Source: Rhizobium terricola
Lineage (GTDB): Bacteria > Pseudomonadota > Alphaproteobacteria > Rhizobiales > Rhizobiaceae
Reading direction: 5' to 3'
Assembly: GCF_012927355.1 (NCBI RefSeq)
Contig: NZ_JABBGK010000003.1
Location: 372,001 to 436,000 of the forward strand
Length of the DNA stretch: 64,000 bases
Below, in pieces: positions 38,054-49,301 of the stretch (positions are counted from its first letter, which is position 1; each line of letters starts with the position of its first letter). The notes beneath the pieces were generated by a model, which was not told where the DNA came from, did not search any database, and saw nothing but the letters and a program-made list of their open reading frames with translations. The translations under genes were made by a program, and so were the position numbers.

Positions 38054-39137
38054 CGGCCGTGACCTTGAAACCCTGCTTGCGCAGCAACTCTACCAGCCCG
38101 CCCTTGCCTGGCAGATGAAGTGCGCCGACGGCGACGAAAACGTTGCCCTCTGCCAGCATCGGCGCGGCGCGCTCGGCCATGACCTTGTTGCGATCGAGCA
38201 CGATGCGCTGTTCGAAGGCGGCGTAGCCACTCTCGTCCTCACCGGGCTTGCCTGGGGTGACGGCTGCCAGCATCGGCATCGTCATGCCGGTCTCGCCGGC
38301 AAGATAGAGCATCGTCATGGTTTCGATCACGTCGTCCATGCGGTCGCCAAGTTCAAGCGTCTCGATCAGGGCCTGCAGATGGAATTCGACCGGCAGGTCA
38401 GCCATGGCCTTGAGCTGCTCGGCGAGCGTTTCCAGTCCGGCGACCTTTTTGCCGGCTTTGATCGCATCTTCGGCGATCAGCTTGTCGAGGAAGGAGGCGC
38501 CGCCTGCCTTGCGGGCGATTTCGCAGGCCGGCAGCGCGACGAAACTCGAGATGATCCACGGCTTCATCCGGGCGACGGCGGCAAGGGCGAGCCCGCGTTC
38601 CTTCAAGCCGTCCTCCAGCAGTGTCGCGTCTTCAGCGGAAAGATGGTCGCGGATCGTCGTGCCGTCCATGAACATGGTGAGTTCCGGATGCATCAGCATC
38701 GCTGCGGCAGCCTTCTTCTCGTCGAGGATCTCGTCGGATTCGATGACGATGGTCGAGGCGTCCGCCGCAGCCTTGCGCGCGGCCGCCGGCATCGTGAGCA
38801 CCCGCGGGTCGGTGACGTGCATCGTGCCAAGCAAATAGGAGGGCTTGAGGCCCTCCTTTTCGATCTTCCAGAAGAGGCCCTTGCCGTTCGGCGTCTTCTC
38901 CGCCTCGGCGAGGATTTTCCGATAGGCGGCAGGGTCACTCTGCTGAAGGCCGGGCAAGAGGTTCTTGCCGTTGCAGGTGACCGGTTCGGCGGCGTTCGCC
39001 GACGCGACCGACAGGAGTGCCACGACGACCGCGGCAAGCAACGCCAGCGGCAGGGCTGCGGCGAGCCAGAGGAGAACATCGCCCGGCGACGTCATCGTCA
39101 GCCTGTGGCGGAAGCGGTCGAAGGAAAGCGCGATCAT
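38043..39137 (-). CDS. TraB/PrgY/GumN-family protein
   Basis: A 364-aa protein with an N-terminal signal or anchor helix (VLLWLAAALPLALLAAVVVALLSVASANA, about residues 21-49), so it is outside the cytoplasm. The TraB/GumN fold is shown by SYLLGTMHVTDPRVL with the GxxH motif, IVIESDEILD, LKPWIIS-like RMKPWIISSFVALP, and the terminal VFVAVGALHLPGKGGLVELLRKQGF with the second G-x-x-H. Related proteins are putative metalloproteases. The physiological role is unknown. Confidence 0.85.
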   Translation of the reverse strand: MIALSFDRFRHRLTMTSPGDVLLWLAAALPLALLAAVVVALLSVASANAAEPVTCNGKNLLPGLQQSDPAAYRKILAEAEKTPNGKGLFWKIEKEGLKPSYLLGTMHVTDPRVLTMPAAARKAAADASTIVIESDEILDEKKAAAAMLMHPELTMFMDGTTIRDHLSAEDATLLEDGLKERGLALAAVARMKPWIISSFVALPACEIARKAGGASFLDKLIAEDAIKAGKKVAGLETLAEQLKAMADLPVEFHLQALIETLELGDRMDDVIETMTMLYLAGETGMTMPMLAAVTPGKPGEDESGYAAFEQRIVLDRNKVMAERAAPMLAEGNVFVAVGALHLPGKGGLVELLRKQGFKVTAVNG

Positions 39138-39222
39138 CAGCCCGTCCGTTTTTCGGTCGCGGCACTCTAACGACGGGGCCCCTCACGTTCCATTAAAAGG
39201 TTTGGTTAATGCGGGCGCCTTC

Positions 39223-40158
39223 TCAGGCGCGAGGATGGGCCTTGTCGTAGACGTCGAGAAGGCGCGCGGCATCGATGCCGGTATAGACCTGTGTCGTCGA
39301 AAGGCTCGCATGGCCGAGCAATTCCTGGATGGTGCGCAGGTCGCCGCCGCTGCCGAGGAGGTGGGTCGCGAAGGAATGGCGCAGCGCGTGCGGGGTGGCC
39401 GAATCGGGCAGGCCGAGGGCCGAGCGCAGGCGCTGCATCTCGCGCTGGATGATGGCCGGCTGCAGCTTGCCCCCGCGCGCCCCGCGAAACAGCGGTTCGG
39501 TGGCCGGCAGGTGATAGGGGCAGAGTTTGGCGTAGGTGTCGACGGCCTCGTGGATCGCCGGGAGCAGGGGCACAAGCCGGGTCTTCGAGCCCTTGCCGGT
39601 GACGCGGAGTGCCGTCGGGCGGCCGGTGAAATTACCCGGCGTGAGGTCGAGCGCTTCGGAGATACGCAGGCCACAGCCATAGAGCAGGGTGAGCACCGCC
39701 GCATCGCGGGCCGCGATCCAGGGTTCGTCATGCATCTGGGCCTCGCGGCTGACGACGGTCATCGCCTGGCTGCCGGACAGCGGTTTGGGCAGAGACTTGG
39801 GTTGCTTCGGGGAGCGTATCGCGCCGGCGCCGGCGGCGTTGACCAGGCCCTTCCGTTCGAGGTGCCTGAGGAATGACCTGAGGCCCGCCAGATGACGTCC
39901 GAGCGAGCGGGCGCCCGCCCCCTCCTTGCGGCGGAAGGCCAGAAAGGATCGAAGGTCTGCCGGGCGCAGGGCCGAGACATCGCTGATGCTCGCCGGCCCG
40001 CCGACATGAGCCGTCAGAAAGGAAAGGAACTGCCGGGTATCGCGCTCATAGGCATCGAGCGTATTGGCGGCAAGCCTGCGTTCGCCGGCGAGACTCTCCA
40101 GCCAGGCGGCCCGTTCGGCCAGCAGGTCTTCGGCGGCGAGGATCAGCAGCTTGTCCAC
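39223..40158 (-). CDS. xerC: Tyrosine recombinase XerC
   Basis: A 311-aa site-specific recombinase that resolves chromosome dimers at dif together with XerD. The N-terminal SAM-like core-binding domain (about 15-105) is followed by the catalytic domain. Catalytic residues are R165 (GLRISEAL), K189 (VTGKGSKTR), H257 and R260 (PHALRHSFATHLL), H283 (LLGHASLSTTQ) and the nucleophile Y292 (VYTGID). Translation begins at GTG (40156-40158). No att site or cargo genes are near, so it is housekeeping rather than an integrase. Confidence 0.92.
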   Translation of the reverse strand: MDKLLILAAEDLLAERAAWLESLAGERRLAANTLDAYERDTRQFLSFLTAHVGGPASISDVSALRPADLRSFLAFRRKEGAGARSLGRHLAGLRSFLRHLERKGLVNAAGAGAIRSPKQPKSLPKPLSGSQAMTVVSREAQMHDEPWIAARDAAVLTLLYGCGLRISEALDLTPGNFTGRPTALRVTGKGSKTRLVPLLPAIHEAVDTYAKLCPYHLPATEPLFRGARGGKLQPAIIQREMQRLRSALGLPDSATPHALRHSFATHLLGSGGDLRTIQELLGHASLSTTQVYTGIDAARLLDVYDKAHPRA

Positions 40159-40295
40159 GCTGTTTCCTTTGCAAAATCGTGTCGGTGGAGCATGTCATCC
40201 CGATCGTTAGGGAATGGCTAACGCAGGAATTGTCTGTCATTCTTCGATCACATTGGACTGCGATAGAATTGAGCCCGGTTTGATCGGAGTTTTGC

Positions 40296-41201
40296 ATGAC
40301 GCGGCGTGATTCGATGACCACTTTCGAGCAATTCGCCGAGGCCGTGGCGCTGGTTTCGCATGGCAAGCCCGGCCACATCGTCGATACGCTGATTGCCGAG
40401 CGCGGCCAGAAGATCGTCAAGAGCCCTCTTTGGCCGGTCATGCGGCCCTTCCTCTACACATTGCTGCGCTACGCCAAGGCGATCGAGTTCGCCAACGACA
40501 TCGCCAACATGCCCGGTTGCCAGGCCTTCGAGTATCTCAGCGATATCCTCAGGCTTGAAACCAATGTCAGGTTCGGCGAACGAATCCCCGACCGTGGCGG
40601 GTTCATCCTGGTCAGCAATCATCCGACCGGGATCGCGGACGGCATCGCCATGTTCGACCTGCTGAAGGAGCGCCGGCCGGACATGATGTTCTTTGCCAAT
40701 CGTGATGCGTTGCGCGTCAATCCGCGCTTTGCCGAGATGGTCATTCCCGTCGAGTGGCGGGAGGAGCACAAGAGCAAATTGAAGGCGCGCGAGACTCTCA
40801 AGCTGACGACGCGGGCGGTCGAGGAGCAGAAGGCGACGGTTCTCTTTCCCTCCGGGCGCATCGCCTACTGGGCGAACGGCCGGTTGAATGAGAGGCCGTG
40901 GAAGACGTCCGCGGTCGGACTGTCGCGCAAATACAATCTGCCGATCCTGCCGGTTCACATGGCGGCGCGCAATTCGGGGCTGTTCTACTGGTTCGCCAAA
41001 TGGTCGACGGAACTGCGCGACATGACGGTATTCCACGAACTCTTGAACAAGAAGGGCGACCGGTTCGACTTCACGGTTGGCCGGATGATCCAGCCGGACC
41101 AGTTGAGCGGTGATCCGGTCGACGTGACGGCCGCGCTCGAACGGCATACCGTCCATGCGCTCGCGGCGGACGGCAATGCGGAATTCGGTTCCGGCATATG
41201 A
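40296..41201 (+). CDS. PlsC-like lysophospholipid/glycerol-3-phosphate acyltransferase
   Basis: A 301-aa acyltransferase of the LPLAT superfamily. The catalytic histidine is in ILVSNHPTGIADG. Here His and Asp are separated by five residues rather than the four of classic NHxxxxD, a variant I associate with the 'hemolysin-like' (COG3176) branch that includes ornithine-lipid enzymes. VLFPSGRIAYW is the motif III region and ILPVHMAARNSG follows. Likely makes membrane phospholipid or an aminolipid. An alternative ATG is six codons downstream (MTTFEQF). It is divergent from xerC. Confidence 0.82.
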   Translation: MTRRDSMTTFEQFAEAVALVSHGKPGHIVDTLIAERGQKIVKSPLWPVMRPFLYTLLRYAKAIEFANDIANMPGCQAFEYLSDILRLETNVRFGERIPDRGGFILVSNHPTGIADGIAMFDLLKERRPDMMFFANRDALRVNPRFAEMVIPVEWREEHKSKLKARETLKLTTRAVEEQKATVLFPSGRIAYWANGRLNERPWKTSAVGLSRKYNLPILPVHMAARNSGLFYWFAKWSTELRDMTVFHELLNKKGDRFDFTVGRMIQPDQLSGDPVDVTAALERHTVHALAADGNAEFGSGI

Positions 41202-41291
41202 CCGGTCGCATCGCTCAGCTTCCCTGATCCTCTGCACGGCGCCGCCTTTTCGGTTTTCTTTCCAGCCGCGCAAGGGCAAACATGACGTCCC

Positions 41292-43496
41292 ATGAAAGAC
41301 GATTCGCCCGGACTTTTCGGCCCGCTGCCAACATCCCGCGTCGTGCCCGTGCTGGTGCCGATGCCGGCACCTGTCGCCTATAGCTATAGCGTTCCGGCCG
41401 GAATGGCTGTCGAGGCAGGCTCGATCGTGCAGGTACCACTTGGTCCGCGACAGGTCATCGGCGTGGTCTGGGACGGACCGGACGGCGGATCAGTCGATCC
41501 GAAGAAGCTGCGGCCGATCAGCAAGGTGTTCGATTGCCCGCCGCTCGACAAGGACATGCGCACCTTCCTCGACTGGGTGGCGGCCTATACGCTTTCCCCG
41601 CCCGGCTATGTCGCGCGCATGGCACTGCGGGCACCGGCGGCCTTCGATCCGGAACCGATGGTCGAGGGTTTTCGTTTTTCCGGCATCGAGCCGGAGCGCA
41701 TGACGCCGGCGCGCCGCAAGGTGCTCGATCTTGCGGCCGACGGGCTGTCCTGGACGAAGAGCGGCCTTGCCCATGCGAGCGGCGTTTCGGCGAGCGTGAT
41801 CGACGGCCTCGCGACCCAGGGCGTATTCGAGACGATCTTCCTGCCGCCGCCGCCGCTCGTGGCGCGACCGGATCCGGATTTCGCTGCTCATCGGCTTGCC
41901 GGTCCGCAGAAGGAAGCCGCCGACGAAATCCTCGACGGTATCGCCAAGGGCGGCTTTTCCGTCGCGCTGATCGACGGTGTCACCGGTTCCGGCAAAACGG
42001 AGGTCTATTTCGAGGCGATTGCCGAGACGCTGCGACGGGGCAAGCAGGTGCTGATCCTCCTGCCGGAAATCGCGCTCACCGCCAATTTCCTCGAACGCTT
42101 CCAGGACCGGTTCGGCGCCAAGCCCGGCGAATGGCATTCCGATCTGGCGACCCGCACCCGCGAGAAGGTCTGGCGGCAGACGGCGACGGGCGAGATCCGC
42201 GTCGTCGCGGGCGCGCGCTCGGCCCTGTTCCTGCCCTTCGAGGAACTGGGCCTGATCATCGTCGACGAAGAGCACGATCCGGCCTTCAAACAGGAAGACC
42301 GGGTCTTCTACAATGCGCGCGACATGGCGGTGGTCAGGGCGCGGATCTCCGGCTTTCCCGTCGTCCTGGTCTCGGCCACCCCGTCGGTCGAAAGCCAGGT
42401 GAACTGCCAGGCCGGCCGGTATCGGCGCATCCACCTGCCGACCCGCTTTGCCGATGCGGCCCTGCCCGATCTGCATCTCGTCGACATGCGTCGCCATCCG
42501 CCGGAGCGCGGCGGCTTCCTGTCTCCCATCCTGCTGAAGGCGATCGGCAAGACGGTCGAGCGCCAGGAACAGGCGCTGCTGTTCCTCAACCGGCGGGGTT
42601 ATGCGCCGCTGACGCTTTGCCGCGTGTGCGGTCATCGCTTCCAGTGCCCGCAATGCTCGAGCTGGTTGGTCGAACACCGTTTTCGCGGCCAGATACAGTG
42701 CCACCAATGCGGCTATGCCGAGCCGACGCCGCAGGCATGTCCCGAATGCGGAACGCTCGATCATCTCGTTGCCTGCGGTCCCGGCGTCGAGCGGATTGCG
42801 GAAGAGGTGGAGCGGCATTTTCCCGACGCGCGCACGCTGGTGCTCTCCTCAGACCTCGGCGGGGTCAAGCGGCTGCGGCTCGAACTGGAGGCCATCGCCA
42901 ACGGGGAGGCGGATATCGTCATCGGCACGCAGCTGGTCGCCAAGGGGCATAATTTCCCGCTGATGACGCTGGTCGGGATCGTCGATGCCGACATCGGGCT
43001 CGCCAACGGCGATCCGAGGGCGGCCGAGCGCACCTTTCAGCTTCTCTCCCAGGTAACCGGCCGGGCCGGACGAACCGGACGCAAGAGCCACGGGTTGCTG
43101 CAGACCTTCCAGCCGATGCATCCGGTGATGCAGGCGCTGGTGTCGGGGGATGCGACCGCCTTCTACGAGCGGGAGATCGCCGAACGGGAGCGAGCTGCCC
43201 TGCCGCCCTTCGGCCGTCTGGTCTCGATCATCGTCTCGGCCGATACACGGCCAGAGGCCGAGACGCATGCGCGCCAGCTCCGGCAGTCGGCGCCCATCGA
43301 GCGCGACATCGCCATTCTCGGTCCGGCGGAGGCGCCGCTCGCACTGATCCGCGGGCGTCACCGGTTCCGCCTGCTGGTGCATGGACGGCGCAACAGCGAC
43401 ATGCAGGGCTTCGTCCGGCAGATGCTGGCGAACGGTCCCAAGGAGCGGAAGTCGATCCAGGTCCAGGTCGACGTCGATCCGCAGAGCTTCCTCTAG
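41292..43496 (+). CDS. priA: Primosomal protein N' (replication restart helicase PriA)
   Basis: A 734-aa superfamily 2 DNA helicase that reloads the replisome at stalled forks. The N-terminal 3'-DNA-binding domain (VPVLVPMPAPVAYSYSVP) is followed by Walker A GVTGSGKT (229-236), DEEH (325-328), VSATPSVES, and two zinc-binding Cys clusters in CRVCGHRFQCPQCSSW and CHQCGYAEPTPQACPECG. Motifs V and VI appear as IGTQLVAKGHNFP and LLSQVTGRAGRTGR. Located between an acyltransferase gene and the atp operon, as in many rhizobia. Confidence 0.96.
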   Translation: MKDDSPGLFGPLPTSRVVPVLVPMPAPVAYSYSVPAGMAVEAGSIVQVPLGPRQVIGVVWDGPDGGSVDPKKLRPISKVFDCPPLDKDMRTFLDWVAAYTLSPPGYVARMALRAPAAFDPEPMVEGFRFSGIEPERMTPARRKVLDLAADGLSWTKSGLAHASGVSASVIDGLATQGVFETIFLPPPPLVARPDPDFAAHRLAGPQKEAADEILDGIAKGGFSVALIDGVTGSGKTEVYFEAIAETLRRGKQVLILLPEIALTANFLERFQDRFGAKPGEWHSDLATRTREKVWRQTATGEIRVVAGARSALFLPFEELGLIIVDEEHDPAFKQEDRVFYNARDMAVVRARISGFPVVLVSATPSVESQVNCQAGRYRRIHLPTRFADAALPDLHLVDMRRHPPERGGFLSPILLKAIGKTVERQEQALLFLNRRGYAPLTLCRVCGHRFQCPQCSSWLVEHRFRGQIQCHQCGYAEPTPQACPECGTLDHLVACGPGVERIAEEVERHFPDARTLVLSSDLGGVKRLRLELEAIANGEADIVIGTQLVAKGHNFPLMTLVGIVDADIGLANGDPRAAERTFQLLSQVTGRAGRTGRKSHGLLQTFQPMHPVMQALVSGDATAFYEREIAERERAALPPFGRLVSIIVSADTRPEAETHARQLRQSAPIERDIAILGPAEAPLALIRGRHRFRLLVHGRRNSDMQGFVRQMLANGPKERKSIQVQVDVDPQSFL

Positions 43497-43615
43497 CGTC
43501 CGGTCGGTCCCGGCGTTGCGCAAAAGCCGAGAAAAAAGCCGCCGGGCCGATACCTCGCCCGTCAATCTTGTGCGATAAGCGCGTCTCTCGATTTGCTTGA
43601 AGACGGGGACTGACG

Positions 43616-43999
43616 ATGGAGTTCTATTTTCCGACGGAATTCGGCGAGCAGCTGGCTTTCGGTGCCGCCGCAATCGCGGGGGTGATCGGCTTGCTGGTCA
43701 TGTTTGCACCGGGGCTGACGCTGAGATTTTTCGCGCTTGAACCGCGCGACATGCGGCCGGACGGCTATGGCGCGGTTCGCTCGGCCGGAGGGCTGATCAC
43801 CGGATTTTCCGCAACGGCCCTGCTTCTGGCTCAGCCGATGGTCTATCTCGCGTTCGGTGCCGCGCTCGCGCTGGCTGCCTTCGGACGCATTCTGTCGATC
43901 ATGTCCGATCGTGGCGCGACCGTTCGCAATTTTCTACTTCTGGTAGTGGAGATTGTTCTTGCAGCGTTGCCGATCGTTTACGTGTTCGGACTGGTCTGA
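43616..43999 (+). CDS. Small membrane protein, DUF4345-like
   Basis: A 127-aa hydrophobic protein with four predicted membrane helices (about residues 12-32, 55-72, 74-92 and 104-126). The loop FFALEPRDMRPDGYGAVRSAGGL between helices 1 and 2 resembles the AGROH133/DUF4345 group seen near rhizobial atp genes. The function is unknown. GGGGACT lies ten bases before the ATG. It stands alone between priA and atpH. Confidence 0.65.
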   Translation: MEFYFPTEFGEQLAFGAAAIAGVIGLLVMFAPGLTLRFFALEPRDMRPDGYGAVRSAGGLITGFSATALLLAQPMVYLAFGAALALAAFGRILSIMSDRGATVRNFLLLVVEIVLAALPIVYVFGLV

Positions 44000-44072
44000 C
44001 GGGAGCGAGCGGCAGGTCTGGTCGCGGTTTTGCCAATTTGACGCAGAATTCGACAAAATTGCAGCCAAGGCC

Positions 44073-44100
44073 TTGTCCTAAAGGCTTATTCCGTTAATAC
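44073..44100 (+). promoter_or_regulatory. Candidate sigma-70-type promoter for the atp operon
   Basis: TTGTCC (44073-44078) and TAATAC (44095-44100) are separated by 16 bases and lie about 160 bases before atpH, in a relatively AT-rich stretch. It is the best -35/-10 pair I can see in the 261-base gap. No other gene or RNA is evident there. Unproven. Confidence 0.3.
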
Positions 44101-44260
44101 GCGTGTTGCGAGTCCAAACTTCCTATGCTAGACGGACCGCGAAATTCGGAAAACGCAAGCGGGCGACCTTTGTGTTTTTCAGGAAAAACCTAACGATTTC
44201 AGGGAAATATCGCTTCGGCTGTCGATGCGAAAAAGACCTGGGTCAAAATCAGGGAATATT

Positions 44261-44827
44261 TTGCCCGTGGCAGACACATCCCAAGTCATTTCAGGTGTGG
44301 CGGAGCGCTATGCGACGTCCCTTTTTGAGTTGGCCCTCGAGGCTGGCTCGCTCGACGCGGTCGGCGCCGATCTCAATCGTTTCCAGGCCATGATCGACTT
44401 GAGCGATGACCTGAAGCGGCTGGTCGCCTCGCCCGTGTTTTCGGCCGAAGACCAGACCAAGGCGATCGTCGCCATCTGTGAGAAGGCCGGTCTCGGTGGT
44501 CTCGTCGCAAACTTCCTGAAGGTTGTTGCCGGCAATCGCCGTCTCTTCGCCGTTTCGGGCATGATCGCCGCCTTCCGGCAGATCGCAGCCCGCCATCGTG
44601 GCGAAATCACGGCCGATGTGAAGTCGGCTCATGCCCTGTCTTCCGAGCAGGAAAACGAATTGAAGGCGGCGCTGAAGAGCGTCACCGGCAAGGACGTAAC
44701 GATCGCGGTCACGATCGATCCGTCCATTCTCGGTGGTCTGATCGTCAAGGTCGGCTCGCGCCAGATCGACACGTCTCTTCGCACCAAACTTTCCACCCTT
44801 AAGCTTGCACTGAAAGAGGTTGGCTGA
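44261..44827 (+). CDS. atpH: ATP synthase F1 delta subunit
   Basis: Peripheral stalk subunit linking F1 to the b subunits, 188 aa. [19 protein letters not shown] is the N-terminal signature, [12 protein letters not shown] lies in the middle, and [25 protein letters not shown] the conserved C-terminal segment. TTG 44261 is favoured as start because AGGGA lies five bases upstream and rhizobial homologues begin at PVADTSQ. GTG 44267 is the alternative. The stop overlaps the atpA start as TGATG. The F0 genes are not here, as expected for alphaproteobacteria. Confidence 0.93.
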   Translation: MPVADTSQVISGVAERYATSLFELALEAGSLDAVGADLNRFQAMIDLSDDLKRLVASPVFSAEDQTKAIVAICEKAGLGGLVANFLKVVAGNRRLFAVSGMIAAFRQIAARHRGEITADVKSAHALSSEQENELKAALKSVTGKDVTIAVTIDPSILGGLIVKVGSRQIDTSLRTKLSTLKLALKEVG

Positions 44828-46356
44828 TGGATATCCGCGCCGCGGAAATTTCCGCAATTCTTAAAGATCAAATCAAAAACTTCGGCAAAGAGGCGGAAGT
44901 CTCCGAAGTCGGTCAGGTGCTCTCCGTCGGTGACGGTATTGCCCGCGTCTACGGTCTCGACAACGTCCAGGCCGGCGAAATGGTCGAGTTCCCCGGCGGC
45001 ATCCGCGGCATGGCGCTGAACCTCGAAGCCGACAACGTCGGTGTCGTTATTTTCGGTTCGGACCGTGACATCAAGGAAGGCGACACCGTCAAGCGGACCG
45101 GCGCCATCGTTGACGTTCCGGTTGGTCCGGAACTGCTCGGCCGCGTCGTCGACGCGCTCGGCAATCCGATCGACGGCAAGGGCCCGATCAATGCGACCCG
45201 CCGTTCGCGCGTCGACGTCAAGGCTCCCGGCATCATTCCGCGCAAGTCGGTTCATGAGCCGATGTCGACCGGCCTCAAGGCCATCGACGCGCTGATCCCG
45301 GTCGGCCGCGGCCAGCGCGAGCTGGTCATCGGTGACCGCCAGACCGGCAAGACCGCCATCATTCTCGACACGATCCTGAACCAGAAGGCCATTCACGACA
45401 ATGGTCCGGACGGCGACAAGCTGTTCTGCGTCTACGTCGCTATCGGCCAGAAGCGTTCGACGGTTGCCCAGTTCGTGAAGGTTCTCGAAGAGCGTGGCGC
45501 TCTCAAGTACTCGATCATCGTTGCCGCAACGGCGTCCGATCCGGCTCCGATGCAGTACCTCGCACCGTTTGCCGGCGCTGCCATGGGCGAGTATTTCCGC
45601 GACAACGGCATGCATGCCCTGATCGGCTACGACGACCTTTCCAAGCAGGCCGTCGCCTATCGTCAGATGTCGCTGCTGCTGCGCCGTCCGCCGGGCCGCG
45701 AAGCCTATCCGGGCGACGTCTTCTACCTGCATTCCCGCCTTCTCGAGCGCGCTGCAAAGCTCTCCGACGAAAAGGGTGCCGGCTCGCTGACCGCTCTGCC
45801 GGTCATCGAAACCCAGGGTAACGACGTTTCGGCCTTCATTCCGACCAACGTGATCTCGATCACCGACGGCCAGATCTTCCTCGAAACCGACCTGTTCTAC
45901 CAGGGCATCCGCCCGGCCGTTAACGTCGGTCTGTCGGTTTCGCGCGTCGGTTCGGCCGCGCAGATCAAGGCGATGAAGCAGGTTGCCGGCTCGATCAAGG
46001 GCGAACTCGCCCAGTATCGCGAAATGGCAGCCTTCGCCCAGTTCGGTTCCGACCTAGACGCCTCGACCCAGCGCCTGCTGAACCGCGGTGCACGCCTGAC
46101 CGAACTTCTGAAGCAGCCGCAGTTCTCGCCGCTGAAGACCGAAGAACAGGTTGCCGTGATCTTCGCCGGCGTTAACGGTTACCTCGATAAGATCGCCGTC
46201 AACCAGATCGGCAAGTTCGAGCAGGGCCTGCTCTCCTACCTTCGCTCGGAAGACAAGGCCATTCTCGACGCCATCCGCACGGAAAAGGCTATCAGCGACG
46301 ACACCAAGGGTAAGCTCAAGGTTGCTCTCGACTCGTTCGCCAAGTCTTTCGCGTAA
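44827..46356 (+). CDS. atpA: ATP synthase F1 alpha subunit
   Basis: Non-catalytic nucleotide-binding F1 subunit, 509 aa. The N-terminal [19 protein letters not shown] contacts delta. Walker A is GDRQTGKT (169-176), [15 protein letters not shown] is the beta-strand/Walker B region, and [14 protein letters not shown] the alpha/beta signature. It forms the alpha3beta3 hexamer with AtpD. The start overlaps the atpH stop by one base. Confidence 0.98.
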   Translation: MDIRAAEISAILKDQIKNFGKEAEVSEVGQVLSVGDGIARVYGLDNVQAGEMVEFPGGIRGMALNLEADNVGVVIFGSDRDIKEGDTVKRTGAIVDVPVGPELLGRVVDALGNPIDGKGPINATRRSRVDVKAPGIIPRKSVHEPMSTGLKAIDALIPVGRGQRELVIGDRQTGKTAIILDTILNQKAIHDNGPDGDKLFCVYVAIGQKRSTVAQFVKVLEERGALKYSIIVAATASDPAPMQYLAPFAGAAMGEYFRDNGMHALIGYDDLSKQAVAYRQMSLLLRRPPGREAYPGDVFYLHSRLLERAAKLSDEKGAGSLTALPVIETQGNDVSAFIPTNVISITDGQIFLETDLFYQGIRPAVNVGLSVSRVGSAAQIKAMKQVAGSIKGELAQYREMAAFAQFGSDLDASTQRLLNRGARLTELLKQPQFSPLKTEEQVAVIFAGVNGYLDKIAVNQIGKFEQGLLSYLRSEDKAILDAIRTEKAISDDTKGKLKVALDSFAKSFA

Positions 46357-46385
46357 TCGGGGCTCAAGCCAAGGACGGATAACGG

Positions 46386-47264
46386 ATGCCTTCACTTAAG
46401 GATCTGAAAAACCGGATCGCCTCCGTCAAGGCGACGCAGAAAATCACCAAGGCGATGAAAATGGTCGCCGCGGCGAAGCTGCGTCGTGCGCAGGAGGCGG
46501 CCGAGGCCGCACGTCCCTATTCGCAGCGCATGGGTGCCGTCCTTGCCAACATCGCTCAGGCGGTCGGCAGCGATGACGGTGCACCGAAGCTGATGACCGG
46601 GACCGGCAGGGACGATGTGCATCTGCTCATCGTCTGCACGGCCGAGCGCGGCCTTTGCGGCGGTTTCAACTCGCAGATCGCCCGCTTTGCCCGCGATCAC
46701 GCCCGCAAGCTCCTGGCGGCCGGCAAGACCGTCAAGATCTTCTGCGTCGGCAAGAAGGGTTACGACAGCCTGCGTCGCGAATTCTCCGCCAACATCGTCG
46801 AGCGCACCGATCTGCGCGAAGTCAAGCGCGTCGGTTTTGAAAATGCCGATACGATTGGCCGCAAGGTCATCTCGATGTTCGAGAAGGGCGAGTTCGACGT
46901 CGCGACGTTGTTCTATTCGGAATTCAAGTCGGTCATCAGCCAGGTGCCGACCGCTCAGCAACTGATCCCGGCTGCCGCTCCGGAAGCGGTTGCCACGACC
47001 GGTGCTGCCGCCGTCTACGAATATGAGCCCGATGCCGGCGCGATCCTCGAGGATCTCATCCCGCGCAATATCTCGGTGCAGATCTTCCGGGCCCTGCTCG
47101 AAAACGTCGCCGGTGAAATGGGCGCCAAGATGAGCGCGATGGACAATGCGACGCGCAATGCTGGTGAGATGATCAACAAGCTCACGCTTTCGTACAACCG
47201 TCAGCGCCAGGCCCAGATCACCAAGGAACTCATTGAAATCATTTCGGGCGCGGAAGCGCTCTGA
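46386..47264 (+). CDS. atpG: ATP synthase F1 gamma subunit
   Basis: Central rotor shaft, 292 aa. The N-terminal coiled-coil helix [35 protein letters not shown] and the C-terminal helix [38 protein letters not shown] are both clear and pair inside the alpha3beta3 ring. [12 protein letters not shown] marks the globular Rossmann-like domain. It starts 29 bases after atpA. Confidence 0.97.
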   Translation: MPSLKDLKNRIASVKATQKITKAMKMVAAAKLRRAQEAAEAARPYSQRMGAVLANIAQAVGSDDGAPKLMTGTGRDDVHLLIVCTAERGLCGGFNSQIARFARDHARKLLAAGKTVKIFCVGKKGYDSLRREFSANIVERTDLREVKRVGFENADTIGRKVISMFEKGEFDVATLFYSEFKSVISQVPTAQQLIPAAAPEAVATTGAAAVYEYEPDAGAILEDLIPRNISVQIFRALLENVAGEMGAKMSAMDNATRNAGEMINKLTLSYNRQRQAQITKELIEIISGAEAL

Positions 47265-47270
47265 GGTTAA

Positions 47271-48752
<1,482 letters not shown>

Positions 48753-48817
48753 TAACGGACTTGGCGCGCGCTTCTCGGCGCGCGCCGTTCCCGCCTCTAT
48801 CGAAGAAGTGAACAACC

Positions 48818-49225
48818 ATGGCTGACAATTTCAATTTTGAACTCGTTTCGCCCGAGCGCCTGCTGCTTTCCGAAAAGGTGAGCGAAGTTGTCATTCCGGC
48901 AACCGAAGGCGAAATGACCGTCATGGCCAATCACGCGCCGACGATGACGACGATCAAGCCGGGCGTGGTTTCGGTCAAGCTGGCCTCGGGTCAGGTGACC
49001 AAGTATGTGGTTTTCGGCGGTTTTGCCGACATCGTTCCGACCGGCTGCACGCTGCTTGCCGAATCGGCTGTCGCACTCACCGATCTCAACCGCGAGACGC
49101 TCAGCAAGCGCATCGAAGACGCCCGTGCAGAACTCAAGGCGACTGAGAGCCATGAGCACCGCACCCGTCTCGAGCAGTATCTCGACGAGCTTACCCATCT
49201 GAACGGCATCCTGATCGCCGCCTGA
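48818..49225 (+). CDS. atpC: ATP synthase F1 epsilon subunit
   Basis: Regulatory rotor subunit, 135 aa. The N-terminal beta-sandwich has NFELVSPERLLLSEKVSEVVIPATEGEMTVMANHAPTM; GGFADIVPTGCTLLAE follows and the C-terminal helical hairpin carries LNRETLSKRIEDARAELKA. It couples rotation and inhibits reverse ATP hydrolysis. Last gene of atpHAGDC, with a strong terminator after it. Confidence 0.97.
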   Translation: MADNFNFELVSPERLLLSEKVSEVVIPATEGEMTVMANHAPTMTTIKPGVVSVKLASGQVTKYVVFGGFADIVPTGCTLLAESAVALTDLNRETLSKRIEDARAELKATESHEHRTRLEQYLDELTHLNGILIAA

Positions 49226-49262
49226 TGGCAGGTCGGCCTTAGCGGGTCGGATAACGAAATTC

Positions 49263-49292
49263 AAAAAGCCGGGCCTTGGGTCCGGCTTTTTC
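49263..49292 (+). terminator. Bidirectional rho-independent terminator after atpC
   Basis: AAAAAGCCGGGCC pairs with GGTCCGGCTTTTT around a TTG loop (49263-49291), then TCGTTTT. The A-run on the 5' arm makes it work on the minus strand too, where it lies just after the GMC oxidoreductase gene. Confidence 0.9.
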
Positions 49293-49301
49293 GTTTTCCG
49301 T

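Noticed and set aside
39189..39206. TTAA...TTAA pair between the TraB/GumN gene and xerC, considered as a CtrA box
   Set aside because: The two TTAA elements are separated by nine bases instead of seven, so it does not fit the CtrA consensus.
39223..40158. Tyrosine recombinase as a sign of an integrated element
   Set aside because: Flanking genes are housekeeping, no repeats or tRNA are adjacent, and the protein has the length and motifs of XerC.
42600..42770. Cysteine-rich stretch as a separate zinc-ribbon gene
   Set aside because: It is the zinc-binding region inside PriA and the reading frame is continuous with the helicase motifs.
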